Assembly: GCF_018446385.1 (NCBI RefSeq)
Contig: NC_055989.1
Span: 134,381,004 to 134,445,003 of the forward strand
Reading direction: 5' to 3'
Length of the DNA stretch: 64,000 nt
Origin: Zingiber officinale
Lineage: Eukaryota; Streptophyta; Magnoliopsida; Zingiberales; Zingiberaceae
Under the pieces are notes generated by a model that saw only the letters and a program-made list of their open reading frames with translations, had not been told where the DNA came from and ran no database searches. Position numbers and translations under genes: made by a program. Of the stretch, positions 13,052 through 24,239 are shown one piece after another; within the stretch, counting starts at the first letter, position 1, and each line of letters opens with the position of its first letter.

Positions 13052-14357
13052 TGTAGGATCATAAGTACATGAGAGGGGAGGTGTATCACATGATTTTAAA
13101 ACTCATTCTTTTTCAGCTTCTTAAAAATGAGTGTGCAGCGGAATATAGCTAAGTATAAAAGAGAAAAATGGAACGCAATCGATTTTTATTTGGTTCGGAG
13201 CCTTCCATGACTCATACTCCCACACCCAGACCATTTGGACCTATCATTAGGTAATCCACTATCAAATTGTAATTGAATACACAAATCAAAGAAGAAAGTG
13301 TAACAACACCTACACTTTTCTTTATACAATAATTAACTGTAAATAAAATGTTACCCAATACTTAGACGGAGATCTGAATATGTTCATGCATTGGTGTTGG
13401 TCCGTCTACAGTAGTTGGGTATAGCAGCATCATAGCACAGTAGTAAGACGATGTCAGAGCAGTCAGACAATCAAGGATTAGCATATAAAAGTTATTTCTT
13501 AATGTTGGCCGAAGACCTCTTTTTATATACCATTGGAGGTGCCTCCAATGGGTTAGGGCGCCTCCAATGGTGCTTATCCAATCTGAGGTCTTCGGTTTCT
13601 ATCCACACGAGGAAGACTCCAATGGCTTTGAGGCGCCCCAATGCACTCCAAGGCACCTCCAATGTGCTTCAGGGCGCCTTCGCTCAACGAACTTCTATTC
13701 CTGAATTTTATTCGCACGAGGATGCGTCCACCATGTCGAAGGTGCCTCTACTGAGCTCCGAGTCACCTCCCCACAGCTCTGAGGCATATCAAGAACTATT
13801 CATCCGAGGTTGAGTTATGCATTATAGCTCCTATAAAATTCGTTAGTCCAATAACAAATGTACCATGCAAAACAGAGTTAGCATAATAGAAATAAGATAA
13901 TATTATTAATTAGATCCTATCTTACTAAGGCTAGGATCTAGTCATAGTCTCGGCTTAGACTTCTAAAATGAATCTAAGATGGACTAGTGCCTACAGTCCC
14001 ACTGGGACTCATCCTCACTAGATTACTCTCCTCCAGTGTTTACCTTACTTACCATTGCAGAGTTACTTGACACTTAACCCACCAGGACTTCATGCTAGAT
14101 GCTCCATCTGGACTTCAGCCAGTTATCAGGTCCCGCATACCCAACTAGATTTCCTACTAAATATCAACCTATCTTGTCTGCCCGTTCTAGTTATCAGGTC
14201 CTTCAGACCTAACTGGACTTCAGTCTATTGGCGAGTTCCATCAAGTCTTTCAGTACTATATACTTGGTAAACAGGTTAAAAAACATAACATCTAACTTTA
14301 AGTAATTTGTCATTCATCAAAAAATGAGTTTGATCATTGATTCTAACTATACCAACA
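13052..14357 (-). mobile_element. Solo LTR (reverse) in the hAT gene
   Basis: On the plus strand it runs from TGTAGGATC to TATACCAACA, so the reverse strand begins TGTTGGTATA and ends GATCCTACA, a normal TG...CA LTR. The 5-bp TSD GTAAT is perfect (13047-13051 and 14358-14362). Removing it rejoins the hAT frame as SLVI-SCVDN. A TATA box on the reverse strand lies at about 13522-13530, preceded (upstream on that strand) by a near-perfect CATTGGAGG/CCTCCAATG palindrome. The element at 38061-39409 belongs to the same family. The plus frames 13451-13813 and 14055-14270 are not genes. Confidence 0.88.
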
Positions 14358-14932
14358 GTAATAAGTTGTGTAGATAATCCAACAAACTCTGTTGTGGTTG
14401 AAGAATACTAGGTAGCTTTTTTAAAAGTGGATGACACTTCTAGATTTTAACTTTTTACTAAAAACTATATTGACTGATGTTGAGCTTAATATTGATGATA
14501 TAAGAGGGTAGGGGTATGATAATAGATCCAATATGAAAGGTAAGTATAATGTAGTGCAAAAAACATGACTTGAAATAAATCATAGAGCCTTTTATACACC
14601 TTGTAGGTGTCATAGTCTAAATTTGGCATTATATTATATGGCTAATTATATTGGTGCAATCGAGCTCCAAGGTTTTAATGTCTGATAAATATGTTTAATG
14701 GAGCTTGATAAAGGGAAGTCCTAGTTGTAGCTGGGCAAGGGTGAGAAGTCAACTGAGTGACTAGTTCTAACTGCGGTTAGGTAAGGGAAGTCCTAGTTGT
14801 GGATAGGTAAAAAAAATCTCAGTAGATCATGGAAGCTAGATAGAAGAATTCGATAGATCTAGAGGACCCGATATTGAATTCTTGGTGGGACAATCCAATG
14901 CTGAGTTTTGGTGAGTGAAGTCAGGTGGAGAA

Positions 14933-16694
14933 TGTTAGGATATGCCCGATGTGGGTGCGTGCTAGAACACGTTTCGTAAACATGTGCAGTGGAAAATAAA
15001 ATAATAATAATTCCTAATTATTACATCACACACACCACACGCATTCAAGGATATAACATGTCAAACATGATCACATAGTTAAAAGTTTACAGGAAATAAA
15101 TTTATGTTAGGTATATCTTACAGATGTCCTGTAATGAGAAGAGCATCAACTGTAGCTACGTTGTCGAACCTCGCCTCTATTTGTATCCACGCCGAGTTCC
15201 TCAAGACAACTCCTTAAGTACAAGTCTCTCCTTCGAAAGTTACTAGCCACGAGTGAAGAAGAGGGATCAAGAGGAAAAAGAAGAGAAGCACACAAGGGAG
15301 AGAGAGGAGAGGGAGAGGAGGATTGGATTTTCAAAAGTCAATCAACCAAATAATAAAACTTGTATCTAATTCTCTCCCAATTATATCTATATATAATCCT
15401 CTTTAATAAGTTAGATTAGAAAATCCAAATCCAACGCATTATCCCTTAACTAAAAATTAATTCATTAACTCATTGGTTTGGTTCACAACTAAACCAAGTT
15501 GGTTCATGACTAATTCATGATTAAATCAAATATGGTTCAACTCTACCATAAGAGATGTAGCTCATCCGTGCTTCCATTATGACAAATATTTCCATATTTA
15601 TCTTATGTATAGTTCAACCAAATATTTATTTCTTTATCTAAGAATCCTATTTTTTAACATGTTTCACGTCTTTTAGAGACTCGTTAGTATGTGTGACTCA
15701 ATAGGTTATCAGTTTATCTTGGTCATCCATAATTAACTACTTAATTATAGAACAATCACGAATGACACCTAGTAGTACATCATGATACCCAATTATCCAG
15801 AAAATCATAGTTGATCTTAAAACTAATTATAAACCCTTCAGTAGCTACAGTGAGTCATGTCTTGTTCCTTTCACTCGTCTTATACCCACTTAGTTCAGGA
15901 CATGGTCTATATGGCTATCCCCACTAGACTGACTACATCACACCTAGTCCATGTAATACTTCCTCGTTCTACGGATTCAAATTACTAGTACATATGTACA
16001 AGAGTCTTATACTCTTAACATGTGATGCTTTAGTCAGAGACTTTGAGTAATAATCCTAACGAATGGTCATAGGGTATATATCTTCTCGCAAGGAGCAGTG
16101 ATTCCTCTGTGGGCTATCCAAATATTTTTGGACATTTCGACTTATACTCAATCATCTCGGGTCCACATCTCAATGAGGTGCTTGCTTAAGATGTCAAAGT
16201 ATAAGTCTCCATGACCATGATGACTTGTATACCTCAAGTAGAAGGAAACTTACATTCGAGTTATAGTAAGAACTTTATAGACATATCCATATATATAGAT
16301 AACCATATGAAGTCTTACAGCGAGTCACTCCAATGAACTAGTTACCATAACTAGCATCCACATTTAACTCTCGACATCCCAATGTCTCTAGCCAGTGAGA
16401 AAATAGCTGCTTGACGAACCAAGGAGTATAACTCGTGTTAGTCTTATAGAATTGATGATGTCTGAATGCATCAATTCGACGACTAGAAAAATTCCAATAC
16501 GTTCATAATTGCATATGTAGAGATAATCACTTGTTGTAATCCAATCATAATTTCTCTCATGCTATGAATTGTATTGCAGACATTCAGTAAATTAGTTTAA
16601 TATAATCAAACATATAATATACACTCAAATAGTGAATCTATATTTAATAAAAATCGTAAGGTGATTGCCTTAGAACATCTCGTAAAATCTAATA
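14933..16694 (+). mobile_element. Solo LTR nested in the 14649 LTR
   Basis: It starts TGTTAGGATATGCC and ends AATCTAATA, the inverted complement of the start with one change (CTAACA to CTAATA). The 5-bp TSD GAGAA is perfect (14928-14932, 16695-16699). Host LTR text resumes on the right with the same 'gagaaaatcctagg' style as on the left. No coding region; the minus frame 15146-15334 is not supported. Orientation is not proven by a primer site. Confidence 0.82.
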
Positions 16695-17728
16695 GAGAAA
16701 ATCCTAGGGGGAGATAACCTTAGGTCCTGGTGAGTGAAGTTAGGTGGAGAAAAACTCTTGAGAGAGGTAACTCTAGGTTCTGGTGAGTAAAGTCAAATGA
16801 AGAAAATCTTAAGAGGAGGCGCCCTTAGGTAACAAGAAGTCTTGGAGGAGTGAACTCCAAGCAAGGTTGATTAGATGGTTTTCGATTGACTGGGCGCAGT
16901 CGACTGAACCAGCGAATCTTGGTAAATCTAAGTTTAATTTTACCATAGTATTCTGTATTACTATTATTGCTGCTGACTAATGTAGTATTACAAGAAAAAT
17001 CTTAGTAGATCAGGCGATCAAACACTGAGTAGAGAAAGTCTAAATAAGTCTAGAGGACCAAATATTTGGAAGGTAAGTTAAGGTAAATAATTGGAGAGGA
17101 GCTACAGTGAGATCATGTTCTAAAAGGGAGAAACCCCTAAATCATTGATCCAATTGAAGAAACTGGTAGGTTTCCCAGTTGAGATCAAGACAAGTTTATT
17201 GTCTACTAATACTTTACTACTCATGCATCATACTATACTATACTAACCTTTGTTTTGAAGGAACATATTTTATTTAACTCTGTTTTGTAGGAACCGACCT
17301 AATCAGTCGACCGAATAAAGGGATTGGTCGACCAAACTAGGTTGACTTAGACCAGAGATCAGACCAAAGTAGAGTTCGGTCAAAAACTTGATCGATCAAC
17401 CAAATAAGTAGATTGGTCAGCTGAACCATGATGACATGGTAGAGATCAGATCGAGCCGAAGCAAAGAAGAAAGCCAGGCTGATCGGTCAACCAAACCCAA
17501 GGATCGGTCGACCAAACGATTAACACATTAATGAAGAATTAACTATGAATCTTGGTGAATAGGGAAAGTGCACTGTTCAGTCGACCGAAAAAAGTGATCG
17601 ATCAAACGATCAATTAATGCTCATAAATATGTGAAGATCGGATCTCAGTAAGGAAGGAAACCATGGGGTTCAGTCAACGATAGGAGGATCAGTCTATCGA
17701 AAGACTTTTTAATTGACTGAACCATGCT

Positions 17729-17735
17729 TATAAAA
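17729..17735 (+). promoter_or_regulatory. TATA box of the 14649 LTR
   Basis: TATAAAAA followed by GGGAGCTCGAGG. The context is shared with the related LTR at 36587. Confidence 0.55.
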
Positions 17736-19520
17736 AGGGAGCTCGAGGTCCGAGGCAAGATATCAGTTTTTGTTTCATCTCTATGCTAAGTCTCTGTTCA
17801 TGCTACTACTCTGCTACTCATCATCAAGCAAGCTACTACTCCAACCAAGTATCGACGATCTTCATCGCTATTCTTTTCAGTATATTTATATTTAGCTTGC
17901 ACTGTACTTATCTCATATAAGATAATAGGTTGTTACTATCTTATAACTTCATTGTACGAATTGCTTCTTTCCAAAGGTTTCGGAAAGAAGAGTTATAGTG
18001 ACTTATCTAACCGGGTGATCAAAGATCACAGGTCTTAGAGTAAGAGTCAACATAGGCTCCGAACCAAGTAACCACCCGAGCCACTCGTCTTTCTTTTTTT
18101 ATTCTATTTTTTGCTACTTATTCTAATTTTCTTTTACAAGAAAATAAAAAGTTTTAAAGAGTGATATTCACCCCTCCCCTCTATTGCTCCCTATCATTCC
18201 TTCAAATTGTTGTTCTAAAGCTATATCTATGTTTAGAGTGATAAACGTATCTATACATTTTTTTCGTCTTCTACCAAGCGTTAAAAAGTTTTTAAAGATC
18301 ACGTAGAAGACTTGACAATTAAGACATTGTCACAAACTCATTGGGAAAGTCATGTTGAAACCGTGAAAACTATAAAAGAATAAACATAAAAAATTAGAGA
18401 TGCTTTACTTGATTTGGTACAAATGAGTCAAGATCCAAAAATAAAGAGTGAAGCTGAATCATTGGCAACATATGAACTTAGAAATTTTAAATTTTTACTT
18501 GGCATGGTAATTTGGTACAAGTTGTTGCATGCAATCAATATGATCAGTAAATTTTTCAAGCAAAAATATGAGCATTGATGTTGCAATTAAACAATTAAAA
18601 TGAATTATTCTTACTTTTGAAGAGTATAGAGAGTTTGGATTTGGTAAGTTCATGATGGAAACAAAGCAAATGACGGAAAAAATGGAGATTGAAGCTACAT
18701 TCAAAGAAAAATGCATTATCCGAAGAAAGAAATAAATTGATGAAAGTAATAATATAAATGTGATGCAATTAGCTGAAGAATCTTTTATAGTTAATTATTT
18801 TATGGATCAAGCTATTTCTACACTAAAAACTCAATTTGTACAATTTTAGAATATGAAGAAACATTTGGGTTTTTGTTCAATCCAAAGAGATTGAAGTTTG
18901 CTATTGATGATAGCCTAATGAAATCTTATAAAAAAACTTAAAGAAACTTTGAGATATAATGGCAAATCAGACATTGATGGAGATGATCTATATATGGAGT
19001 TATTAATATTGAAGTAGTCTTTACCGATGGAAGAAAAAAGAACAATAGATATTTTAAATTATCTAAAAAATATGGATAACTATTATCCAAATACTCATGT
19101 TGCCAATAGAATTTTATTGACTATACCAGTTATAGTGGCATCTGTAGAAAGGAACTTTTCCAAGTTAAGTTGATTAAAATATATCTTTGAGCAACTATGT
19201 TACAAGAAAGATTAAATGGATTGGTAATATTGTATATTGAAAAGAAAATAGTTAAACATCGTGATTATACAATCTTAATTGATATTTTTGCAGCCAAAAT
19301 CACAAGGCATGTTCTATTTAAATGATTATTGGTAATATATATCTTTTTATTTGATTATATTTTACAATATTAAATGTTATTTAATTTCATATTTTAATTT
19401 ACATGTTGTAAGGCTCACTAAGAAATGATAGCAATATGCATTGTACTTTTGTAGATAAAATGAAAGAAAGACGTATTGTATTAAATGATTACTAATAACA
19501 TTTATTTATTTTATTACATT

Positions 19521-22134
19521 TGTAAAATACCGGAAGTAGGCAAATATTAATAAGGGAATTTTCCAGAATTTTTGGAGATTTTTCGGGAATTTTTCGGAGC
19601 TCGTACGGACGAGTTGACGGGGATAAAAACGGGGACCGGAAAAGCCTGTTTGGGCTACCCATTTAAGAGAGGAAAAGATTTATTTATTTATTTATTTTTC
19701 CTTTTCTTATTTATTTGTTTTCTCTTTTTCTTACTCCTTCCCGTTACTGTGCCCGACTCTCCTTCTCTCCCTCGCGCTCCCGAAGCTTCTCCTTGCCCTA
19801 ACCGGCGCCGCAACAGCCGCCGCCACTGCCTCCTTTTCCCTCTTCTCTTCGACATCCCTTCGTCTCTCCCCGCGCTAGCCTGCCGAGCCTCACCCGACGA
19901 CTCCACAGCCTGACGGCTGTGCCCTAATCGCCGACGCACCCCTCGGTGCCCTAGCCAGCCCCGGCCGACCGGCGATTTCTTCTTCCTTTCTCTGGTCCGA
20001 CGAGTTGCCGCCGGCCGCTTGACCTCAGCAGAACAGCACCCCGAATTCTTCTGCCCTTGGTTCTACCGAGCCTCATTTTCCTCTACCTTCTGCCCAACGT
20101 CCATTGCTGACGCCAAGGTCCAGCAACCATCTGCTGTGCTTCAGACTCCACTGGCGGGTCTTCCTTCTTCGCCACCAGTCGCCGGCAGAGAGGAAACAAG
20201 GGGGGTATAGAGTAGGTAAGGCATGTTAGGTATTTGGATTGTTGATTTGGGATCTTATGTTGGATTTGTTGGCTGATTACAGTGGTATTTGTCACTGATT
20301 TCTCACAGCAGCTTCTTCGGATCTCGGCATTAAGTTCTCCAGGATTTGAGCAGTGTTGAGGCATCGAAAAATTTAAGGTAAGGTTCTTGTTTAACGTTGT
20401 GGATTTAGGTTTTTGCTGTGGAGAAGTTAATTGATGACCAGTTAAGGTTGATCAATAATTAGGGTTTTCCTAATTGAATTAGGTATATTGGTGATTATTA
20501 TTTAGGGTTTTTGCCCTAAATAGTTTCAAGGATTTATTTAGCAATTCATTTGAATTTTAGCTAAATAAAAGTATATCTATTGGTATTACAGGACTTTGAC
20601 GCGAGACGAGTATCTCGATGTCGGATTTGGACATTCCTATTGGAGGCGGGTACTTTTGACTTTTTGTCTTTGATATGCTTAGTAATGAAATTAACATGTT
20701 GCATTAATTATGTCCTTTATTTCTTTCGGTTAATCACTACCCAAATCTTGGTACATGCTTGATTGATTGATTGGTTTGCATCTCATGTATAGTTTACCTG
20801 TTTATACATGCTTATAGGGGGTAGTGATATACCATGCTTCACCATGTTCAGGACCTAGGTTTTTATACCTTCTGTGTACCTTTGATTCGATATGATTCGT
20901 TGACCTAGAGTGCACTTTTCTATATATATGGATTAGGTCAGGATGTTTATATGGTTATTGCCATGCATCATTTGCATGATTGCATGCTGTGCGATAGTCC
21001 GCTCCATTATTGTTGAGCACATCGCCAGTTACGGATCTGCACACACCACCACTCATGGGTTAGTGGTCGATTCAGGCAGAGTGTGTTGCAGCGAGGACTC
21101 TGTTAGGCACCGTTGGTCCGCTCATGGGTAGTGTGACACAACGTGTTATCCGGCAGGATTCCTCCCGTCATCGTGTACCGGGAGTTGAGAGCATTGTGCT
21201 CCCCATCTATGATTTGGGGTAGGAGGATAGGTGTACTCTGACAAAGATCCCGTCCACCGGTCACCATCGTGAGTAGTGACGAGAGTGCACGGTTGTCATG
21301 CCCCACCCACCCGGCCTCACTTTTGTATGAGATGATCGATGGCGTCGGGGTGACCAGGACGTCATTGGCATCATATGCATGATGCATTTATTGCTTGTGT
21401 TTGTGCTTACTGCATTTATATGCTGCATATTGTTTGGATACCTATGTTTGACATGCATACTGATTCCTATACCACTCGGATCGTTTGTCCTTATACTCAG
21501 TCCTGGTTAGTATGCATTCTCTCCGCTTACTTCGGATGCATATTTTATCTTTCTTTATCGTGAGACCGTACGCATGATTAGTGCTAGGTGTTGTTTCTTT
21601 ACTTTGCATATCAATTGTACCGCTGAGTGTTGAACTCACCCCGCCCATTGTTGTTATTTTCAGTTGATGCTGTCGGAGGAGTTCCATTAGTCCTCATCGC
21701 ACGTAGTGTCGGTCCCCGCACCTCGAGGATATGTTTGGTTTTCGGTTTCTTTTCTGTTCTAGACTGCTTTGAACATGATATGTTTGGATTATTCGCTTAT
21801 GGATATTGTATGGATTTTATTATTGCGATGGATTTGATTTGGATTTTATTCTACTACATGCCCGCCTGGATGGCGGAAGAGGTGAGTTCGTTGGATTTGA
21901 GCTTTACGAGTGTAGTGGAGTAGGTGGATTTTGAGTCGAGTATTATTTTACTGTTTAATTATCTTAATCAAGGTTGTGACAGAGGTGAATAGATTATATA
22001 TAATCGCGGTGATGTTTTATTTTGTTGTTATTATTCGAGCCGTCTGTGGTCGAGGTATTTGTGAGATGAAAGTTTCGATTGTCCACCGACAGGAAATGTC
22101 TCAAATTTTCTCGCATGGACTCCTCCGCGTGACA
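19521..22134 (+). repeat. 5' LTR of the gypsy element
   Basis: TGTAAAATACCGG...CGCGTGACA, 2614 bp. It is nearly identical to the 3' LTR at 19521-19720 and 19950-21030. Between about 19730 and 19945 the two LTRs do not align. From about 21030 to 22134 this copy differs by many one- to three-base changes, often CG where the 3' LTR has CAG or CTG. A 30-bp block near 21567-21597 has no partner in the 3' LTR. The small frames here are not genes. Confidence 0.92.
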
Positions 22135-22140
22135 ATTTAG

Positions 22141-22153
22141 TGGTATCGGAGCC
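22141..22153 (+). other. Primer-binding site of the gypsy element
   Basis: TGGTATCGGAGCC, one base from the usual TGGTATCAGAGC complement of initiator tRNA-Met. It lies six bases after the LTR end. A second copy of the first 12 bases occurs at 22215-22226. Confidence 0.85.
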
Positions 22154-22506
22154 AGGATTTACGATCTTTTGTTTCGTATTTTGGATTTTCGAGATTTATC
22201 CGATACCAATTTATTGGTATCGGAGCGGTTATGGCTTTTGGTGTTCGAGATTTATCGGATACCGTGGGTATTCGATATTTGGGTTAGCCGTGTTTGCAGT
22301 CAAACCGCATTATCGGATTTTCGATATGGTTATGTTTCGAATTTCCGTTTCAGATTTATTTGGATTTCCGGCGATATGTACGTTCGGAATTTTGAGGTCA
22401 AATTGGGGACTGGACAGCGACGGAACATCTCCAGACAGCAAATAGGTATGTTGTTATTTTATGGTTGTTATATTGGTATTGATATCCGTAATTTAATTTA
22501 ACAGAT

Positions 22507-23920
22507 ATGAGACGATCTACTCGTATTGCTGCGAGACGTGGTGCTGGACGACCACGTGCGAGGACCACGGGATCTCTGGATATGCCAGAGATGCCCACTG
22601 TTAGTGAGCCTGTCAGTCAGGGACAGACTCAGGATGCAGCGGGAGCATCGAGCTCTCAAATCCCGATAGCTCCTGTAGAGATACCTACTTTGGCCACACC
22701 GATGGTATCCATGCCTACCCTGTTTACCGTACCATCAGGGGTACCATTGGTGTACCCGACATCTGCTCCAGCGCAGCCTACAGCGTATTCAGTACCACCG
22801 CCACATGGACCTACAGTGTACCCTACACCAGTGGCACCTGTGCCCCCATTGCCTACAGTAGCAGCAGCTGCACCATATCCGGTACCATTACCTACCATAC
22901 CTCCAGCTGCCACCATTTTTGTTCCCCAGTCAGTACCACCGACGGCTTATGCTCCGGTATATACAGCAGACGGAGTTCCTCCTCCAGCTTATTCCATACC
23001 ACCCTGTAGTATCGCCTCCAGAGCCCGCCAGCTCCTGCACTGTCCCGACACACCATCGATATTGCCGCACGAGCTAGGATTCCAAAGACTCGCCGAGTCG
23101 ATGAAGACTCGCTTCACTCTTTTCCGCGAGATCTCGATCCGAGTATGGCTCTGTTATGGATAGAGACTATGGAGCAGACTTTCTTCTATATGGCTTGCTT
23201 CGAGTGGAGAAAGCGAGTGGCCGCTACCATTTACGGATGAAGCTAATGCCAGTGGGTTACTCCGTTTATTATTGGTGAGCTGAACGTCACATGGACCAGT
23301 TCGAGAGGCTTTGAGAGCCGCTTTTCCACCGCCCCTATCGATGGCTCACGAGTGATTTTATGAGTCCGAGGCGTAATAATCGCCGATCGAGAGTAATATC
23401 AATTCCTCCGTTGGCTCAGTTTTGTCCAGAGTTAGTTACGGAGGAACTCGCATGATGCAGTTATATAGGGATTGGATGGTTATCTGCATGTACAGCTTGT
23501 CGGATTAGGGATTTCATCTTACTCGATGCATTGAATCGAGCTTGATGATAGAGTTAGCTCTGCAGACAAGATATCCGGACAGGAAAAGAAAGCATACGGT
23601 CGACATCGTGAGCAGTGTCCAGCAGACTCGAAGCATGACTGCCTCGAGTAGTCGCAGACGGTCAGTCAGGTACTCGCGCCTCGTAGGCCCTCGTAAATCG
23701 GCGGTCTTCTTGACGCCCGGTTTTCTCAGCAGAACTGCAACCACCTTCCGTGATACTCATTGTTTCAGATGTGGATCCAGAGATCACCTCACCCAGCCTG
23801 CTCTCTGGGACTTTGCTTTTATTGCAAACTGCCGGGCACCAGAGCCGAGATTGTCACCAAGGCTCAGACACGCTTCCGGAGGGTCAGTCGAGGGACAGTC
23901 TAGTCACCAGGGCATATCGA
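22507..23920 (+). pseudogene. gypsy gag (frame-broken)
   Basis: The frame opens at ATG 22507 with a basic start (MRRSTRIAARRGAGR) and a long proline/alanine-rich region to about residue 165. After about 23010 the frame is lost. Scattered Gag text follows in several frames: WIETMEQTFFYMAC-like near 23155-23200, AQFCPEL near 23417 and the basic RKRK stretch near 23581. A zinc knuckle (HCFRCGSRDH at about 23759; YCK and GHQSRDC fragments near 23821-23860) ends it in split frames. The intact first 500 bp against a shredded remainder is unusual for simple ageing. Confidence 0.85.
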
Positions 23921-24239
23921 GGAGGGCGAAGCCCAATCTTCACAACACAAGTAGGAGCAGCCCTCCGCAGCAAGATTTGGCATGCTTGGACAGAGTACTC
24001 CGGTTTCAGAGCACCCCGAGTTTTGCTCCGTGACCTTATTATCCGACCAAAGTGACGATCCGGCCTCACCACCGCACAAGATCGCCACCATCCTCTCACC
24101 TTATCCGCACATAGTCCAAAGAATTGGCGTGCCGCCACACAGCACACCGGCGCAGTTACCACCTCCTCCTCCGCCGTAGACTGGTCGTGTTCATGCGACA
24201 GAGAGGATGCTCAGCGGGCTGACGGATCCGCTTTCCGCT

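Larger units (their letters stand above)
14649..18194 (+). mobile_element. Solo LTR (forward) carrying a nested solo LTR
   Basis: It starts with TTGGTGCAATCGAGCTCCAAGG and ends near TATTCACCCCTCCCCTC...CCTATCA. The same start and end occur in the 35220-37966 copy. Without the nested 14933-16694 element it is about 1.8 kb, again like the other copy. A TATA box lies at 17729-17735, and GGTCGACC/CAGTCGACCGAA motifs recur upstream of it. It separates the ...LALYYMA and ...SFF blocks of the hAT transposase. The first base pair of the LTR is degraded (TA for TG) and I could not fix the TSD, so the ends are good to a few bases only. Confidence 0.75.
10883..19325 (+). pseudogene. hAT-family (ZMYM1/DUF4371-like) transposase, split by insertions
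   Basis: Pieces of one plant hAT transposase of the TTF-zinc-finger/DUF4371 type can be read in order: start MAPKHLSGSLK at 10883; LRDFLV, PKDKAGRHF near 12490-12580; KEKEHWRLVLKR, KNNLASL and IEMIVEFN near 12710-12845; KYYSIILYCTLNISHEEQLSLVI near 12980-13050; CVDNPTNSVVVEE, DDIRG-GYDNRSNMKGK and NHRAFYTPCRCHSLNLALYYMA from 14365 to 14650; EAESLATYEL near 18450; and the C-terminal dimerisation block with the PVIVASVERNFSK and ATMLQERLNGLVIL segments to a stop at 19323-19325. Frameshifts and stops occur throughout. Three insertions split it: 11103-12420, 13052-14357 and 14649-~18194. The coding text rejoins in frame across the second. A fossil copy with no activity expected. Confidence 0.85.

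Noticed and set aside
13451..13813. 120-codon plus frame
   Set aside because: Lies wholly within a reverse solo LTR with proven TSD, across its promoter palindromes.
19572..22445. Series of short frames in the gypsy 5' LTR, mostly repeated in the 3' LTR
   Set aside because: They exist because the LTR is duplicated and in part GC-rich; none resembles a protein family and frames differ between the two LTRs.
22656..22916. Glycine/alanine-rich minus-strand frame
   Set aside because: Antisense shadow of the proline-rich start of gypsy gag.
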